Assembly (NCBI GenBank): GCA_947629565.1
Contig: CANREG010000021.1
Span: 1-45,109, forward strand
Reading direction: 5' to 3'
DNA length: 45,109 nucleotides
Source of the DNA: an uncultured Lachnospiraceae bacterium
GTDB lineage: Bacteria > Bacillota > Clostridia > Lachnospirales > Lachnospiraceae
The notes below the pieces were generated by a model. That model was not told where the DNA came from and ran no database searches. It saw only the letters and a program-made list of their open reading frames with translations. Positions 24,501-33,031 of this stretch are shown piece after piece. Positions within the stretch are counted from its first letter, which is position 1, and each line of letters starts with the position of its first letter. Position numbers and translations under genes: made by a program.

Positions 24501-26456
24501 ATGGCAGGAGTAAGAGTAACCGGTCTGGTATCCGGATTGGATACGGAAAGCCTGGTAAAGCAGCTGTCTGACGCATATCAGATTAAAGTTGACGATGCCA
24601 AGAAGAAGCAGACCAAGGCGGAATGGAAGAAGGAAGCCTGGGCAGCGCTTAATACAAAGCTTTTGAATTTCTATAAAGGGGCTTTATCCACCTTTAAGAG
24701 CGTGGGTACTTATAATAGTAAGTCTATTGTGGGCAGCCTTTCCGGCGTGAAGATTACGGCAGGCAGCAAGGCGGTCAATGGTAATCACAAGGTGCAGGTA
24801 AAGAGTACCGCCGGTGCGCAGATGTGGACGGGGCATAAGCTTAATGATAAGACCTATACAGCAACCTCTTATGCGGGAGCAACAGATACCAGTCAGAAGC
24901 TTTCTGAGCTGTATGACCAGAACGGCTATTCCATTCAGAATGCGCTGAATGGTTCCAGCTTCAAGGTAACCGTTGGACCGGGCAGCCCGGACGAGAAAGA
25001 TGTAGAAGTTAAGATTAATGTGGATGAGAACACAACGGTTGATGATTTGCTGAAGGACATCAATAATCAGTTAAAGGATACCGGACTTACAGCAGGCTTT
25101 GAGAACGGCGCACTGACTTTCACCAATAATACGGCGACAGGATTGACGAACGATACCGGAGAGAAGACATATACCGGCGGAACAGAGATTATTGTAACAG
25201 CCGGCAGTGAAACCAGCGCTAAGGCGTTAGGCCTTTCGTGGAACCAGGACGGCAAGGGCTCTATCATTGATCCGTTAAGCGAAAAAGTGACGAATAACAG
25301 CATGAAGGCGTCTACTTTTGCTTACGAGAAGAAGGAGACGGCAGACGCCAGCGTGACCGGTTCTTCCAAGTTAGTGGATTTAGGAATCAAGGAAGGCACT
25401 TCCATTAAGGTGAATGGCACAGAGATTGTTGTAGACCGCACTACGACGCTGAACAGTCTGGCAGCATCTATGGAGAAGGCGGGAATTAACGCCAGCTATG
25501 ATGCACAGCAGGGGCGGTTCTATCTAAGCGCTAAGAGTACCGGTACAGCGAATGGATTTACCGTAGATACCGATGCAGATACATTGAAGGCGTTGGGTCT
25601 GGATCTGGCAGATGGGGAATCCGGCAAGATTGCCGCTTCCGATGCAACCATTGTATATAACGGCGTGGAGTATACCCAGTCTAACAACAGCTTTAACATT
25701 AACGGTCTTACCTTTGAGGTAAGCGCTGTCGGAGAAGAGCAGAGCTTTTCCGTTGAGGCGGATGTACAGGGGATCTATGATAAGGTTAAGAATTTTGTCA
25801 AAGAATACAACAGCCTGATTGAGGAGATGAATACGCTCTATAATGCAGACAGCTCCAGGGGTTATGAGCCTTTGACTTCCGAGGAGAAGGACGCCATGAC
25901 CGAGGAGGATATAAAGAACTGGGAAGATAAGATTAAGGGATCCCTGCTTCGGCGGGACAGCACCATCAGTTCTTTATTATCCACCATGCGGACGATGCTG
26001 AGTAAGTCGGTAGAAGTAACTAACGCAGACGGTACCAAATCCAGATTTGCACTGTCTTCTTTCGGAATAGTGACAGGCAACTGGTCAGAGAGAGGCCAGC
26101 TTCACATTAACGGCAACGAGGAGGATCCGGAGTATAGCGGGTATGACGATTTGTTGATGGCGGCAATCAGCGCGAATCCGGATGCAGTGGCGCAGACTTT
26201 CTCCTCCATTGGTAACGAGATTTACACTTATATGCAGAAGGCGATGAAGTCCAGCGATACCAGCAGCGCCATGACGTTCTATGATGATAAGACCATGGAT
26301 GGAGATATCAAGGATTATAAGGATGAAGTGAAGGCCATGCAGCAGAAACTGGCTGATGAGGAAGAGAAGTATTACAAGCAGTTCTCTGCAATGGAGACGG
26401 CTATGGCGAAGCTTCAGTCCCAGCAGACCTATCTTGCGCAGCTTTTCGGAGGCTGA
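24501..26456 (+). CDS. fliD: Filament cap protein FliD
   Basis: 651 aa, at the long end for FliD. AGGAGGG lies before the ATG. The N-terminus (VTGLVSGLDTESLVKQLSD, and WKKEAWAALNTKLLNFYKG) and the C-terminal coiled coil (MQQKLADEEEKYYKQFSAM, METAMAKLQSQQTYLAQLF) are diagnostic. FliD caps the growing tip and inserts flagellin subunits. The middle holds beta-rich repeated segments with Thr/Ser-rich stretches (for example around residues 200-235), which could carry glycans. It is followed by a 136-bp gap with a long hairpin, then fliS. Confidence 0.95.
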   Translation: MAGVRVTGLVSGLDTESLVKQLSDAYQIKVDDAKKKQTKAEWKKEAWAALNTKLLNFYKGALSTFKSVGTYNSKSIVGSLSGVKITAGSKAVNGNHKVQVKSTAGAQMWTGHKLNDKTYTATSYAGATDTSQKLSELYDQNGYSIQNALNGSSFKVTVGPGSPDEKDVEVKINVDENTTVDDLLKDINNQLKDTGLTAGFENGALTFTNNTATGLTNDTGEKTYTGGTEIIVTAGSETSAKALGLSWNQDGKGSIIDPLSEKVTNNSMKASTFAYEKKETADASVTGSSKLVDLGIKEGTSIKVNGTEIVVDRTTTLNSLAASMEKAGINASYDAQQGRFYLSAKSTGTANGFTVDTDADTLKALGLDLADGESGKIAASDATIVYNGVEYTQSNNSFNINGLTFEVSAVGEEQSFSVEADVQGIYDKVKNFVKEYNSLIEEMNTLYNADSSRGYEPLTSEEKDAMTEEDIKNWEDKIKGSLLRRDSTISSLLSTMRTMLSKSVEVTNADGTKSRFALSSFGIVTGNWSERGQLHINGNEEDPEYSGYDDLLMAAISANPDAVAQTFSSIGNEIYTYMQKAMKSSDTSSAMTFYDDKTMDGDIKDYKDEVKAMQQKLADEEEKYYKQFSAMETAMAKLQSQQTYLAQLFGG

Positions 26457-26506
26457 TGAACAGGGATTTGAAAACGAATATCCGATGATATATGTATGAT
26501 GTGACA

Positions 26507-26543
26507 GGGGATGCTGCCGGATGATTGATCCGGCGGCATCCCC
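26507..26543 (+). other. Long GC-rich hairpin between fliD and fliS
   Basis: A 16-bp stem (26507-26522 with 26528-26543, one G-U pair) closes a GATTG loop. No T-tract follows on either strand, so simple termination is unlikely. It resembles the flgM-flgN hairpin in design and may set mRNA stability or a cleavage point that adjusts the ratio of cap to chaperone. I see no promoter in the rest of the 136-bp gap. Confidence 0.7.
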
Positions 26544-26592
26544 AAAATAGCAGGCAGATATGCAAGACTGCCTGGGATGAAGGAGAGGGAAT

Positions 26593-26985
26593 ATGGCACA
26601 GAATAATCCATATGCAGCATATACAAGCAGCAAGGTAACGACGGCGTCTCCGGCGGAGCTGACACTGATGCTTTATGAGGGAGCGATTAAGTTCTGTAAT
26701 CTGGCGAAGAAGGATATGGAACAGGGAGAATACGGCAATGCGTTAAGCAAAGTCCAGAAAGCCAGGAATATTATAGTAGAGCTTCAGTCCACGCTGAATT
26801 TCAAGTATCCGGTGGCGAAGGACTTTGATCTGATTTATACATACATCTTTAATCTGATGGTGGAGGTCAACACGAAGCAGAGCATGGAGGCTTTGGATGA
26901 GATTTTACTGCAGCTTCGGGAGCTTCGGGATGTTTGGAAACAGGTTATGAAGCTGGCTAAGCAGCCGGCAAAACAGTCGGTATAG
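26593..26985 (+). CDS. fliS: Flagellin export chaperone FliS
   Basis: 130 aa, normal length. GAAGGAGAG lies before the ATG. The pattern NPYAAYTSSKVTTASPAELTLMLYEGAIKFC is the FliS signature. FliS binds the C-terminal helix of flagellin and keeps it from polymerising in the cytoplasm; in Bacillus it also helps FliW release flagellin. It lies 17 bp before the FliT-like gene. Confidence 0.95.
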   Translation: MAQNNPYAAYTSSKVTTASPAELTLMLYEGAIKFCNLAKKDMEQGEYGNALSKVQKARNIIVELQSTLNFKYPVAKDFDLIYTYIFNLMVEVNTKQSMEALDEILLQLRELRDVWKQVMKLAKQPAKQSV

Positions 26986-27001
26986 GATATAGGAGCGGAA
27001 T

Positions 27002-27484
27002 ATGGGTGAACAGCAGAATTATGTACAGGTATTGATCGAGACCTTGCAAAGGCAGGCGGAGACGCTGGCGGATATATTAAAGATTACTAAGGAACAGGGA
27101 AAGATTGCGGATGCGCCGGATTTTGATGAGGTGATGTTGGAGGATTCCCTGAACCGGAAGGAGATTCTGATTGCCAGGCTCAATGAATTGGATGACGGAT
27201 TTACTTCCGTGTATGGCAGAGTCCGCAAAGAAGTAAAGGAGCATCCGGAAACTTACAGGGAAGAGCTTAAGCAGATGCAGAGCCTCATTAAGCAGTGTAC
27301 GGATCTGGGCGTGGAGATTAAGGTGGCAGAGGAGCGGAACCGGGAGAAGCTAGTCCGGTGTTTTTCTGATAAGCATAAGCAGTACAGCACGCAGAAGACC
27401 GCAGCTACTGTGGCTTCCCATTATCACCAGACCATGAATTACGCCAAAGTGGCGGATTCGCTTTTCGTAGATAAAAAAAATTAA
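27002..27484 (+). CDS. FliT/FlgN-like flagellar chaperone
   Basis: 160 aa, helical, no Cys-rich or membrane segment. AGGAGCGG precedes the ATG. The heptad-like helices (QVLIETLQRQAETLADILKI, EDSLNRKEILIARLNELDDG) resemble FlgN/FliT chaperones, and the position after fliS matches fliT, but FliT sequences are too divergent for a firm call and this protein is longer than typical FliT (about 110-120 aa). It might serve FliD or FlgK. It ends 31 bp before the flagellin promoter. Confidence 0.6.
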   Translation: MGEQQNYVQVLIETLQRQAETLADILKITKEQGKIADAPDFDEVMLEDSLNRKEILIARLNELDDGFTSVYGRVRKEVKEHPETYREELKQMQSLIKQCTDLGVEIKVAEERNREKLVRCFSDKHKQYSTQKTAATVASHYHQTMNYAKVADSLFVDKKN

Positions 27485-27514
27485 AAAAAGATTGAAATTT
27501 TTTGTAAAATGGTA

Positions 27515-27541
27515 TAAAGTATTCCTAAGAAGCTCCGATAT
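27515..27541 (+). promoter_or_regulatory. Sigma-28 promoter of the flagellin gene
   Basis: TAAA (27515-27518), 15 bp, TCCGATAT (27534-27541). Both boxes match the sigma-D/sigma-28 consensus apart from the first base of the -10. The predicted start near 27548 gives a leader of about 130 nt. Confidence 0.93.
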
Positions 27542-27553
27542 AATAAATGTAAG

Positions 27554-27629
27554 GGTCATAGACCTAAAGAATTCAGATAATAACTCGTAAGAGCTATTAT
27601 AGATAATTTATTAACGGTAGCAGAGCTAC
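27554..27629 (+). promoter_or_regulatory. Structured 5' part of the flagellin leader (three hairpins)
   Basis: Three hairpins follow in line: GGTC-ATA-GACC (27554-27564), a 10-bp stem with one A-C mismatch and GTAA loop (27577-27600), and GTAGC-AGA-GCTAC (27617-27629). The last one shares its GTAGC/GCTAC arms with the CsrA hairpin next to it, so the two could exchange pairing. A role in mRNA stability or in gating the CsrA site is inferred. Confidence 0.6.
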
Positions 27630-27635
27630 TAGTAC

Positions 27636-27670
27636 ATGTAGCAAGGATGCTACATTATATTCAAGGAGGA
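27636..27670 (+). promoter_or_regulatory. CsrA binding region overlapping the flagellin Shine-Dalgarno
   Basis: A perfect 8-bp stem (ATGTAGCA 27636-27643 with TGCTACAT 27648-27655) presents AGGA as its tetraloop, the classical CsrA target; the local sequence GUAGCAAGGAUG differs from the published CsrA selection consensus RUACARGGAUGU mainly by one extra base. A second CAAGGA overlaps the Shine-Dalgarno (27662-27669). The two GGA motifs are 20 nt apart, close to the spacing a CsrA dimer bridges best. Binding would block translation of flagellin. Confidence 0.85.
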
Positions 27671-27677
27671 ATTTATT

Positions 27678-28490
27678 ATGGTAGTACAACACAACATGCA
27701 AGCAGCAAATGCAGACAGAATGCTGGGCGGAAACGTTAAGGCAGTAGCTAAGTCTTCAGAGAAGTTATCTTCTGGTTACAAAGTTAACAGAGCAGCAGAT
27801 GATGCAGCCGGACTTTCTATTTCTGAGAAGATGCGTAATCAGATCAGAGGTATCAACCAGGCAGTTAGCAATGCTGAGGATGGTCAGTACTTAATCCAGA
27901 CAGCTGAAGGTAACATGAACGAGATTCATTCTATCTTACAGCGTATGGGTGAGTTGGCAACCAAGGCTGCCAATGATGTTAATGAGTCTGTTGACCGTCA
28001 ATCTATTCAGGATGAGATTGATCAGTTAGCTTCTGAGATTGACAGCATTGCTAAGAAAGCACAGTTCAACGGAACTTATCTGTTGAATGGTACATGTACT
28101 GATAAGTATTTGCAGGTTGGCGCTAACTCAGGCGAGAACATGAAGATTTCCATTGCTTCTATGAGCGCTTCTAAGATCGGTGTTGCTAGTCTTAATATGT
28201 CTAGTCATGCCAGCGCAAGTAACGCTATGAAGGCAGTTACTTCAGCAGTGAAAATGGTATCTGCAGCTCGTTCTAAGCTGGGTGCTGTCCAGAACCGTCT
28301 GGACTACACGATTAACAACCTGGAGAACTATTCTGAGAACTTAACCTCTGCTGAGTCTAATATCCGTGATACAGATATGGCTAAAGAGATGGTTAACTAC
28401 TCTAAGAATAATATCTTACAGCAGGCTGCACAGTCTATGCTTGCACAAGCTAACCAGTCTAACCAGGGCGTATTATCATTACTTCAGTAA
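27678..28490 (+). CDS. hag: Flagellin, short D0/D1-type
   Basis: 270 aa. CAAGGAGG precedes the ATG. N- and C-terminal D0/D1 helices are complete (SSGYKVNRAADDAAGLSISE; NIRDTDMAKEMVNYSKNNIL, QSMLAQANQSNQGVLSLLQ). The outer D2/D3 domains are missing and only about 50 residues lie between the arms, rich in Ser (MSASK, MSSHASASN), likely O-glycosylation sites. At residues 87-93 the TLR5-contact region reads LQRMGEL where Salmonella has LQRVREL. Codon use is biased differently from its neighbours (many T-ending codons), as expected for a very highly expressed gene. Monocistronic: own sigma-28 promoter and terminator. Confidence 0.97.
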   Translation: MVVQHNMQAANADRMLGGNVKAVAKSSEKLSSGYKVNRAADDAAGLSISEKMRNQIRGINQAVSNAEDGQYLIQTAEGNMNEIHSILQRMGELATKAANDVNESVDRQSIQDEIDQLASEIDSIAKKAQFNGTYLLNGTCTDKYLQVGANSGENMKISIASMSASKIGVASLNMSSHASASNAMKAVTSAVKMVSAARSKLGAVQNRLDYTINNLENYSENLTSAESNIRDTDMAKEMVNYSKNNILQQAAQSMLAQANQSNQGVLSLLQ

Positions 28491-28512
28491 TCTTTATCAG
28501 ATTATTGCGAAT

Positions 28513-28541
28513 AGGGCTGACTCCTTTGGGTCAGCCCTTTT
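28513..28541 (+). terminator. Rho-independent terminator of the flagellin gene
   Basis: An 11-bp stem (28513-28523 with 28528-28538, one G-U pair) with a CTTT loop is followed by TTTT and a T-rich stretch, 22 bp after the flagellin stop. Confidence 0.9.
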
Positions 28542-28587
28542 CGTCTTAATAGAGAATCATATGACAATGGTATTTTAGGAGGTAGGG

Positions 28588-28845
28588 ATGAATCAGGAAT
28601 TAATCGGACAGGTAAAGGGCATGCTGTCACAGATTATCGATCTGTTGTATCAGGAGAATATCACACCGGCTTACACCGGTTTGGCGGCAGTGTTGCCACA
28701 ATTAGAGCAGGTGATTGCGCAGTTGGAGCCGGAGACACAGCAGGAACTGGCAGAGAAGCTGCAGGAAGCCTTAGAGGCGATGGAGAACGGAGATAATACG
28801 CTGTTAGCGGATATCCTGCAGTATGAGATATTAGAGCAGCTTTAA
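28588..28845 (+). CDS. Small acidic helical protein between flagellin and glycosylation genes
   Basis: 85 aa, TAGGAGG before the ATG. It is Glu/Gln/Leu-rich, with no Cys, signal or membrane segment, and looks like a bundle of three or four helices (QVKGMLSQIIDLLYQENITP, GLAAVLPQLEQVIAQLEPET, QQELAEKLQEALEAMENGDN). I recognise no named family. It is 21 bp before the first glycosyltransferase gene and probably shares its transcript. A chaperone or adaptor that presents flagellin to the glycosylation enzymes is a guess from context only. Confidence 0.65.
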   Translation: MNQELIGQVKGMLSQIIDLLYQENITPAYTGLAAVLPQLEQVIAQLEPETQQELAEKLQEALEAMENGDNTLLADILQYEILEQL

Positions 28846-28866
28846 CCAGTATATAGGAGCAGGTTC

Positions 28867-29910
28867 ATGGGAAAGATTAGCGTGATTATACCTTGTTACA
28901 ATGTGGAAGCATATATTGACCGTTGCTTTATGTCGCTGCTTAATCAGACAATCGGTTTTGAACAGATGGAGCTGATCTTCATTAATGACGCTTCCACAGA
29001 CCATACGATGGACAAGCTTTTAGCATATGAAAAGCAGCATACGGAGAATGTGATTGTCATTAATTTTGAGGAGAACCGGAGGCAGGGCGCGGCAAGAAAT
29101 GTGGGGCTTCAATATGCGTCGTCACCCTATGTAGGATTTGTAGATGCAGACGACTGGGTGGAGCCGGATATGTTTGAGCGGATGGTAACAGCCATTGAGA
29201 CATATGACTGTGATTTTGTGGAGTGCCGTTGGGATTTTGCCAAAGATGCGGAGAGCCGGAGAACAACGGATCAATCCGGTGAAGACGGATATATGGATTT
29301 GTCTGATTCTGCAGTTCGGGAAACCTTTATTGGCACGAAGATTGCTTTGGTTATGGCATGGGATAAGATTTATAAAAAATCTTTCCTGGTAAATAATAAT
29401 ATTACTTTTCCGGAAGGGTTACGGCATGAAGACTTTTACTTCAGCTATCTTGTGTTTTTGTGTGCTAAATCCTGCTATTGCTTAGAAGATGTATTATATC
29501 ATTATTATATCAATCCGCATAGTACGGTCAGGCAAAAAGGGCAGCAGTATCATTTTGACCAGATGAAGGTAATGCTGATGTTCTTACAGGAGTGTATGGA
29601 CAGAAGGCTGTGGGATTTCTATAAAGTGATGGTAGAATGGATGTTTTTAGAGCAGTACTATGTATATATGCTGTGGAAGATTTTTGAACAGTTTCCGGAG
29701 CGGGCCTATGGGGTGTATCTGGAAATGAAACGGACGATACAGACGATGGCGCCGGATTACCGAACCAATCCGTATCGGAAATGGGAGTGTAACCGGTTTG
29801 ATGATGTAATGTTAAAGCTGTTGGATTATAATCTTGATGCAGAGCAGTTTGACCGGATGCGCATACAGTTTACGGAGTCTGTTCATCCTATAGACGCCCA
29901 GGAATTCTAA
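28867..29910 (+). CDS. GT2-family glycosyltransferase
   Basis: 347 aa. Residues 1-200 form a GT-A fold of family 2: ISVIIPCYNVEAYIDRC at the N-terminus, the first acidic site FINDASTD (D41) and the metal-binding DADD at 93-96, with GAARNVGL between. The C-terminal part (RHEDFYFSYLVFLCAK, YYINPHSTVR) is common in wall- and capsule-type GT2 enzymes. No membrane segment, so a cytoplasmic enzyme using a nucleotide sugar. AGGAGC precedes the ATG. Its stop shares one base with the next start (TAATG), so it is coupled to the Maf-type gene. Place in flagellin glycosylation is from context. Confidence 0.85.
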   Translation: MGKISVIIPCYNVEAYIDRCFMSLLNQTIGFEQMELIFINDASTDHTMDKLLAYEKQHTENVIVINFEENRRQGAARNVGLQYASSPYVGFVDADDWVEPDMFERMVTAIETYDCDFVECRWDFAKDAESRRTTDQSGEDGYMDLSDSAVRETFIGTKIALVMAWDKIYKKSFLVNNNITFPEGLRHEDFYFSYLVFLCAKSCYCLEDVLYHYYINPHSTVRQKGQQYHFDQMKVMLMFLQECMDRRLWDFYKVMVEWMFLEQYYVYMLWKIFEQFPERAYGVYLEMKRTIQTMAPDYRTNPYRKWECNRFDDVMLKLLDYNLDAEQFDRMRIQFTESVHPIDAQEF

Positions 29911-31784
29911 TGTGTTTAATGATATTGGAGAGTATGATGGAACAGGAAAAATATTTTGAAAAAAATATGATGGCTTTGAAAGAACGCGACGAAATGCTTT
30001 ATAAGGCAATTTGTGAGTATACGCCGGCGGAAGAAGGATGTTGTCCTCAAAAAGTATTGGCAAAAGATGGGACGGAAATCACGAAAATCACCAAGGATGG
30101 GAAGGAATGGTTCTTAAACAGCCAATATCGGCCTGTGCAGGAGGCCGTAACTTTTGTGGAGCAATATAACAAAGTTAGCGATTATTCTTTTATGGTTTTT
30201 CTGGGCTTGGGAAACGGCATAATAGCGAGACAGCTTCGTCAGAGTATGGGGGAGCATGTAAGGCTATGTTTTTATGAGCCCTCTGTTGAGATTTTCATGC
30301 ATGTAATTCAAAATTATGACATATCGGATTTGCTTGCTGCCGGAAATGTCTATATCATAGTCAATCGATTAAATAAAGAAAAGATGCAAATCGTTTTGGG
30401 AGCAAATATACAATTTGATACGTATCAAAACGCCATATATGACGCATTGCCCAAATATCGCCAATTATTTTTAGAAGACAACCAGTGGTTAGAAGATCTA
30501 TATCGGCAGGATGTAGTAAATATTATGGCATATATTCAAACGCAACAGGAATTTGGAAAATATTTTGTTATTAATGCGATTCAGAATATGAAATATTTAT
30601 TAAACTGCAATTACAGAGATGACTTCAAAGATATATTTCCAAAGGATATGCCTGCGGTTGTTGTGGCAGCAGGTCCATCTCTGGAAAAGAATATCGAAGC
30701 GCTTAAGAAAATGAAAGGAAAGGCGTTAATTATCGCCGTAGATACGGCGTTGCGGTACCTAACGGAGCAGGGCTTGAGGCCGGATTTGGCTATTACGGTA
30801 GATGCAAAAAAGCCAATTCATCTTTTTGATTCAGAGGATATCAGAAAGCTGATTTTGGTATCAGACTGTGCCGGTAATCATCAGGCGCTGGAATTGTTGT
30901 CCGGACAAAAATTGATTTTTAGTGGGGGGAATTATGTATACTACAAAAAAGTCTTTGCATTAAAAGGACGGGAATTTGGTTTCCTGAAAAATGGCGGATC
31001 TGTGGCAACCGTAGCATTTTCACTGTTGAGGGAATGGGGATTTCGGAGGATTGTATTAGTCGGACAGGATCTGGCTCTGGCTCCTGATAAAGTGCATGCG
31101 GGAAAAGATGATGTGGATTTATACAAATTGAATGGCAATAAAATTGCAATCGAAGGATATTATGGGGATACGGTATATACCACATGGGACTATAATGAAT
31201 ATCGGAGATGGTTTGAGAGAATGATTGAAGAAGAGAATTGCCCGGAGGTAATTAATGCTACAGAAGGAGGAGCAAAGATTAAAGGCGCAATACAGATGCC
31301 GCTTCAAAAAGTATTAGATACTTATTGTACGAGAGAGTTTGATTTTGAGAAAGCGATTGAGGAAGTACCGCCAACTTTTACAGAAGAGGATCGATCAAAG
31401 TTACTGGCTATGTGGGAGGAAAGTGTGAAAAATATTGAAAAACTTAAGAGAAATTTCAAGGAGGGAATCCACCTGATTGAAGAGGAAATCCGATTAATTT
31501 CCAGAGGGAGTTACACAAAAGGCAATATAAGAAATATACATAAAAAATTAAATAAGATTTTTGAGGAATGTGATTCTTATATGGAGATCCAGTTTATAGA
31601 TTCCATGGTGGCTGAAAAAGAAGAGAGAATCTTAGATGACATATATGAAATGGAAGAATCTAATGACGAGGAACACTGCCGATTGCTGGAGAAATTGAAA
31701 AAGTACTTATTATCTATGCAAGATGTAACAGATGAGGTAAAAGAATTAATTGTTTCTGTAATTAATCAGGTACAGGTGGGGTAA
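29910..31784 (+). CDS. DUF115/Maf-type motility accessory protein, first copy
   Basis: 624 aa from the ATG at 29910, which has AGGA at 6 nt; 29934 or 29937 after GGAGAG are alternatives. The DUF115 core lies near residues 245-420 with the markers VVAAGPSLEKN, AVDTALRYL, LAITVDAKKP, NGGSVATVAFSLL and VGQDLAL. DUF115 (also described as 6-hydroxymethylpterin pyrophosphokinase MptE-like) is shared with the Maf proteins of Campylobacter, Helicobacter, Aeromonas and Clostridium, which put nonulosonic acids or related sugars on flagellin in the cytoplasm. The C-terminal 120 residues are helical. A paralogue lies at 36020. No nonulosonate synthesis genes are in this window, so the sugar donor is open. 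Confidence 0.85.
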   Translation: MCLMILESMMEQEKYFEKNMMALKERDEMLYKAICEYTPAEEGCCPQKVLAKDGTEITKITKDGKEWFLNSQYRPVQEAVTFVEQYNKVSDYSFMVFLGLGNGIIARQLRQSMGEHVRLCFYEPSVEIFMHVIQNYDISDLLAAGNVYIIVNRLNKEKMQIVLGANIQFDTYQNAIYDALPKYRQLFLEDNQWLEDLYRQDVVNIMAYIQTQQEFGKYFVINAIQNMKYLLNCNYRDDFKDIFPKDMPAVVVAAGPSLEKNIEALKKMKGKALIIAVDTALRYLTEQGLRPDLAITVDAKKPIHLFDSEDIRKLILVSDCAGNHQALELLSGQKLIFSGGNYVYYKKVFALKGREFGFLKNGGSVATVAFSLLREWGFRRIVLVGQDLALAPDKVHAGKDDVDLYKLNGNKIAIEGYYGDTVYTTWDYNEYRRWFERMIEEENCPEVINATEGGAKIKGAIQMPLQKVLDTYCTREFDFEKAIEEVPPTFTEEDRSKLLAMWEESVKNIEKLKRNFKEGIHLIEEEIRLISRGSYTKGNIRNIHKKLNKIFEECDSYMEIQFIDSMVAEKEERILDDIYEMEESNDEEHCRLLEKLKKYLLSMQDVTDEVKELIVSVINQVQVG

Positions 31785-31832
31785 CTTAGAAAAATTGGTA
31801 TAATTTGTGGAGGAAAAGGGAGTTTATAAGAT

Positions 31833-32987
31833 ATGCACACATTTAAGATATTGGTTATAAAAACAGAATCACAATATCATGCATTTGATATATTTGAGGA
31901 AGAACTAACTCATTATTGGAAACATATGGGGATGAAGGTTGATTATTTGCAGGGTATTGCGTCTATTGAAAAGGGCGATTGTGATTTTGTTTTTACTATG
32001 AATGGTGCGATATTGTCAAGTGGAGAAAATTACTCTGATATGCCAATCTATTCATACTATGTTGACCATCCATTGTGGCATGATTTAAGAATAAAAGAAT
32101 CTGACGTACAACACTGTATTGTAGTGGACAACGATTTTAAAGGATATATGGACAGGCACTATCAGTTATCACATGAGGCGGCTGTGGTAATGCAGGCAGG
32201 AGTAGAGGGCTCTAATAGCAGAAGACCTTTTATGGAACGCAAATATCCGGTTGTTTTTTGTGGGTCGTATAGAGATTATGTTGTTACATGGGATAGGATT
32301 AATGGAGAGAGAAAAAGTTTCTCTATATTCATGAAATATATGATTGAGAAAGCCTTAGCATGTCCATCTTTAACGATGGAACAAATGTATAATATAACCT
32401 TGGAGCATTTTAAATTTCCATTAGAAGGGGAGGAATATACAGAATTTTTATCTGCTTGCTAGGATGTAGAAGGATATCTTCGCGGATACTATAGAGCAAT
32501 GGTGGTTAAAGAGATTGTGGATGCAGGAATTCCTGTTGAGGTATACGGAGAAGGCTGGGAGCAGTTAAATTGTGAAAGAAAAGATTTATTACATTGTCAT
32601 CCATCGGTGGATTACCGCGAGATGTTGGATGTATTTGCAGACGCACAGATTGTTATTAATGTTATGCCTTGGGCGAAAGCGGGATTTCATGACAGAACTG
32701 CCTGCGGTATGTTAAACGGAGCGTTGGTGTTCAGTGACGAGACAAGCTATATGCGGGAAGAGCGCTTGGATGGCAATAAGTTGATTTTGTATACCTTAGA
32801 TGCAATACGGGAAGTTCCCGGGAAGATAGCATATTATTTGAAGCATTTGGATGAGGCAGAACGAATAGCCCAAAACGGATATCAGTGGGCAAAGGAAAAT
32901 CATACCTGGGAAAACAGAGCGCAGCAATTTATGGAAATATTTGAGCAATACCAAAGTAATGTAGATGAGAAAGCAGGGGGAGCATAA
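31833..32987 (+). pseudogene. CgeB-like glycosyltransferase interrupted by an in-frame TAG
   Basis: Two open parts, 31833-32459 and 32463-32987, are in the same frame and separated only by TAG at 32460-32462. The joined product would be about 384 residues. The first part resembles the N-terminal region of CgeB/DUF3880-type glycosyltransferases (YVDHPLWHDLRI). The second is a clear Glyco_trans_1_2-like end (GIPVEVYGEGWEQL, DAQIVINVMPWAKAGFHDR, NGYQWAKENHTWENR). The sequence after TAG keeps the family pattern at once (DVEGYLRGYYRAMVVKEI), so the lesion is a simple recent nonsense change. TAG is used as a normal stop elsewhere here (for example after flaG), so programmed recoding is unlikely. 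GAGGAAAAGGGAG precedes the ATG. A sequencing error cannot be excluded. Confidence 0.75.
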
Positions 32988-33031
32988 ATTATCTATGCTG
33001 TTTTGGATATAGTTTGTTTGTGGGGGGTACT

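Noticed and set aside
26479-26490. TCCGATGAT before fliS as sigma-28 promoter
   Set aside because: The -10 has mismatches and there is no TAAA at 15-16 bp.
32460-32462. TAG as pyrrolysine or programmed read-through codon
   Set aside because: TAG ends several ordinary genes here (for example the DivIVA-like gene, the second half of flaG's frame end and the first flgK), so it is a normal stop; the family has no known need for recoding.
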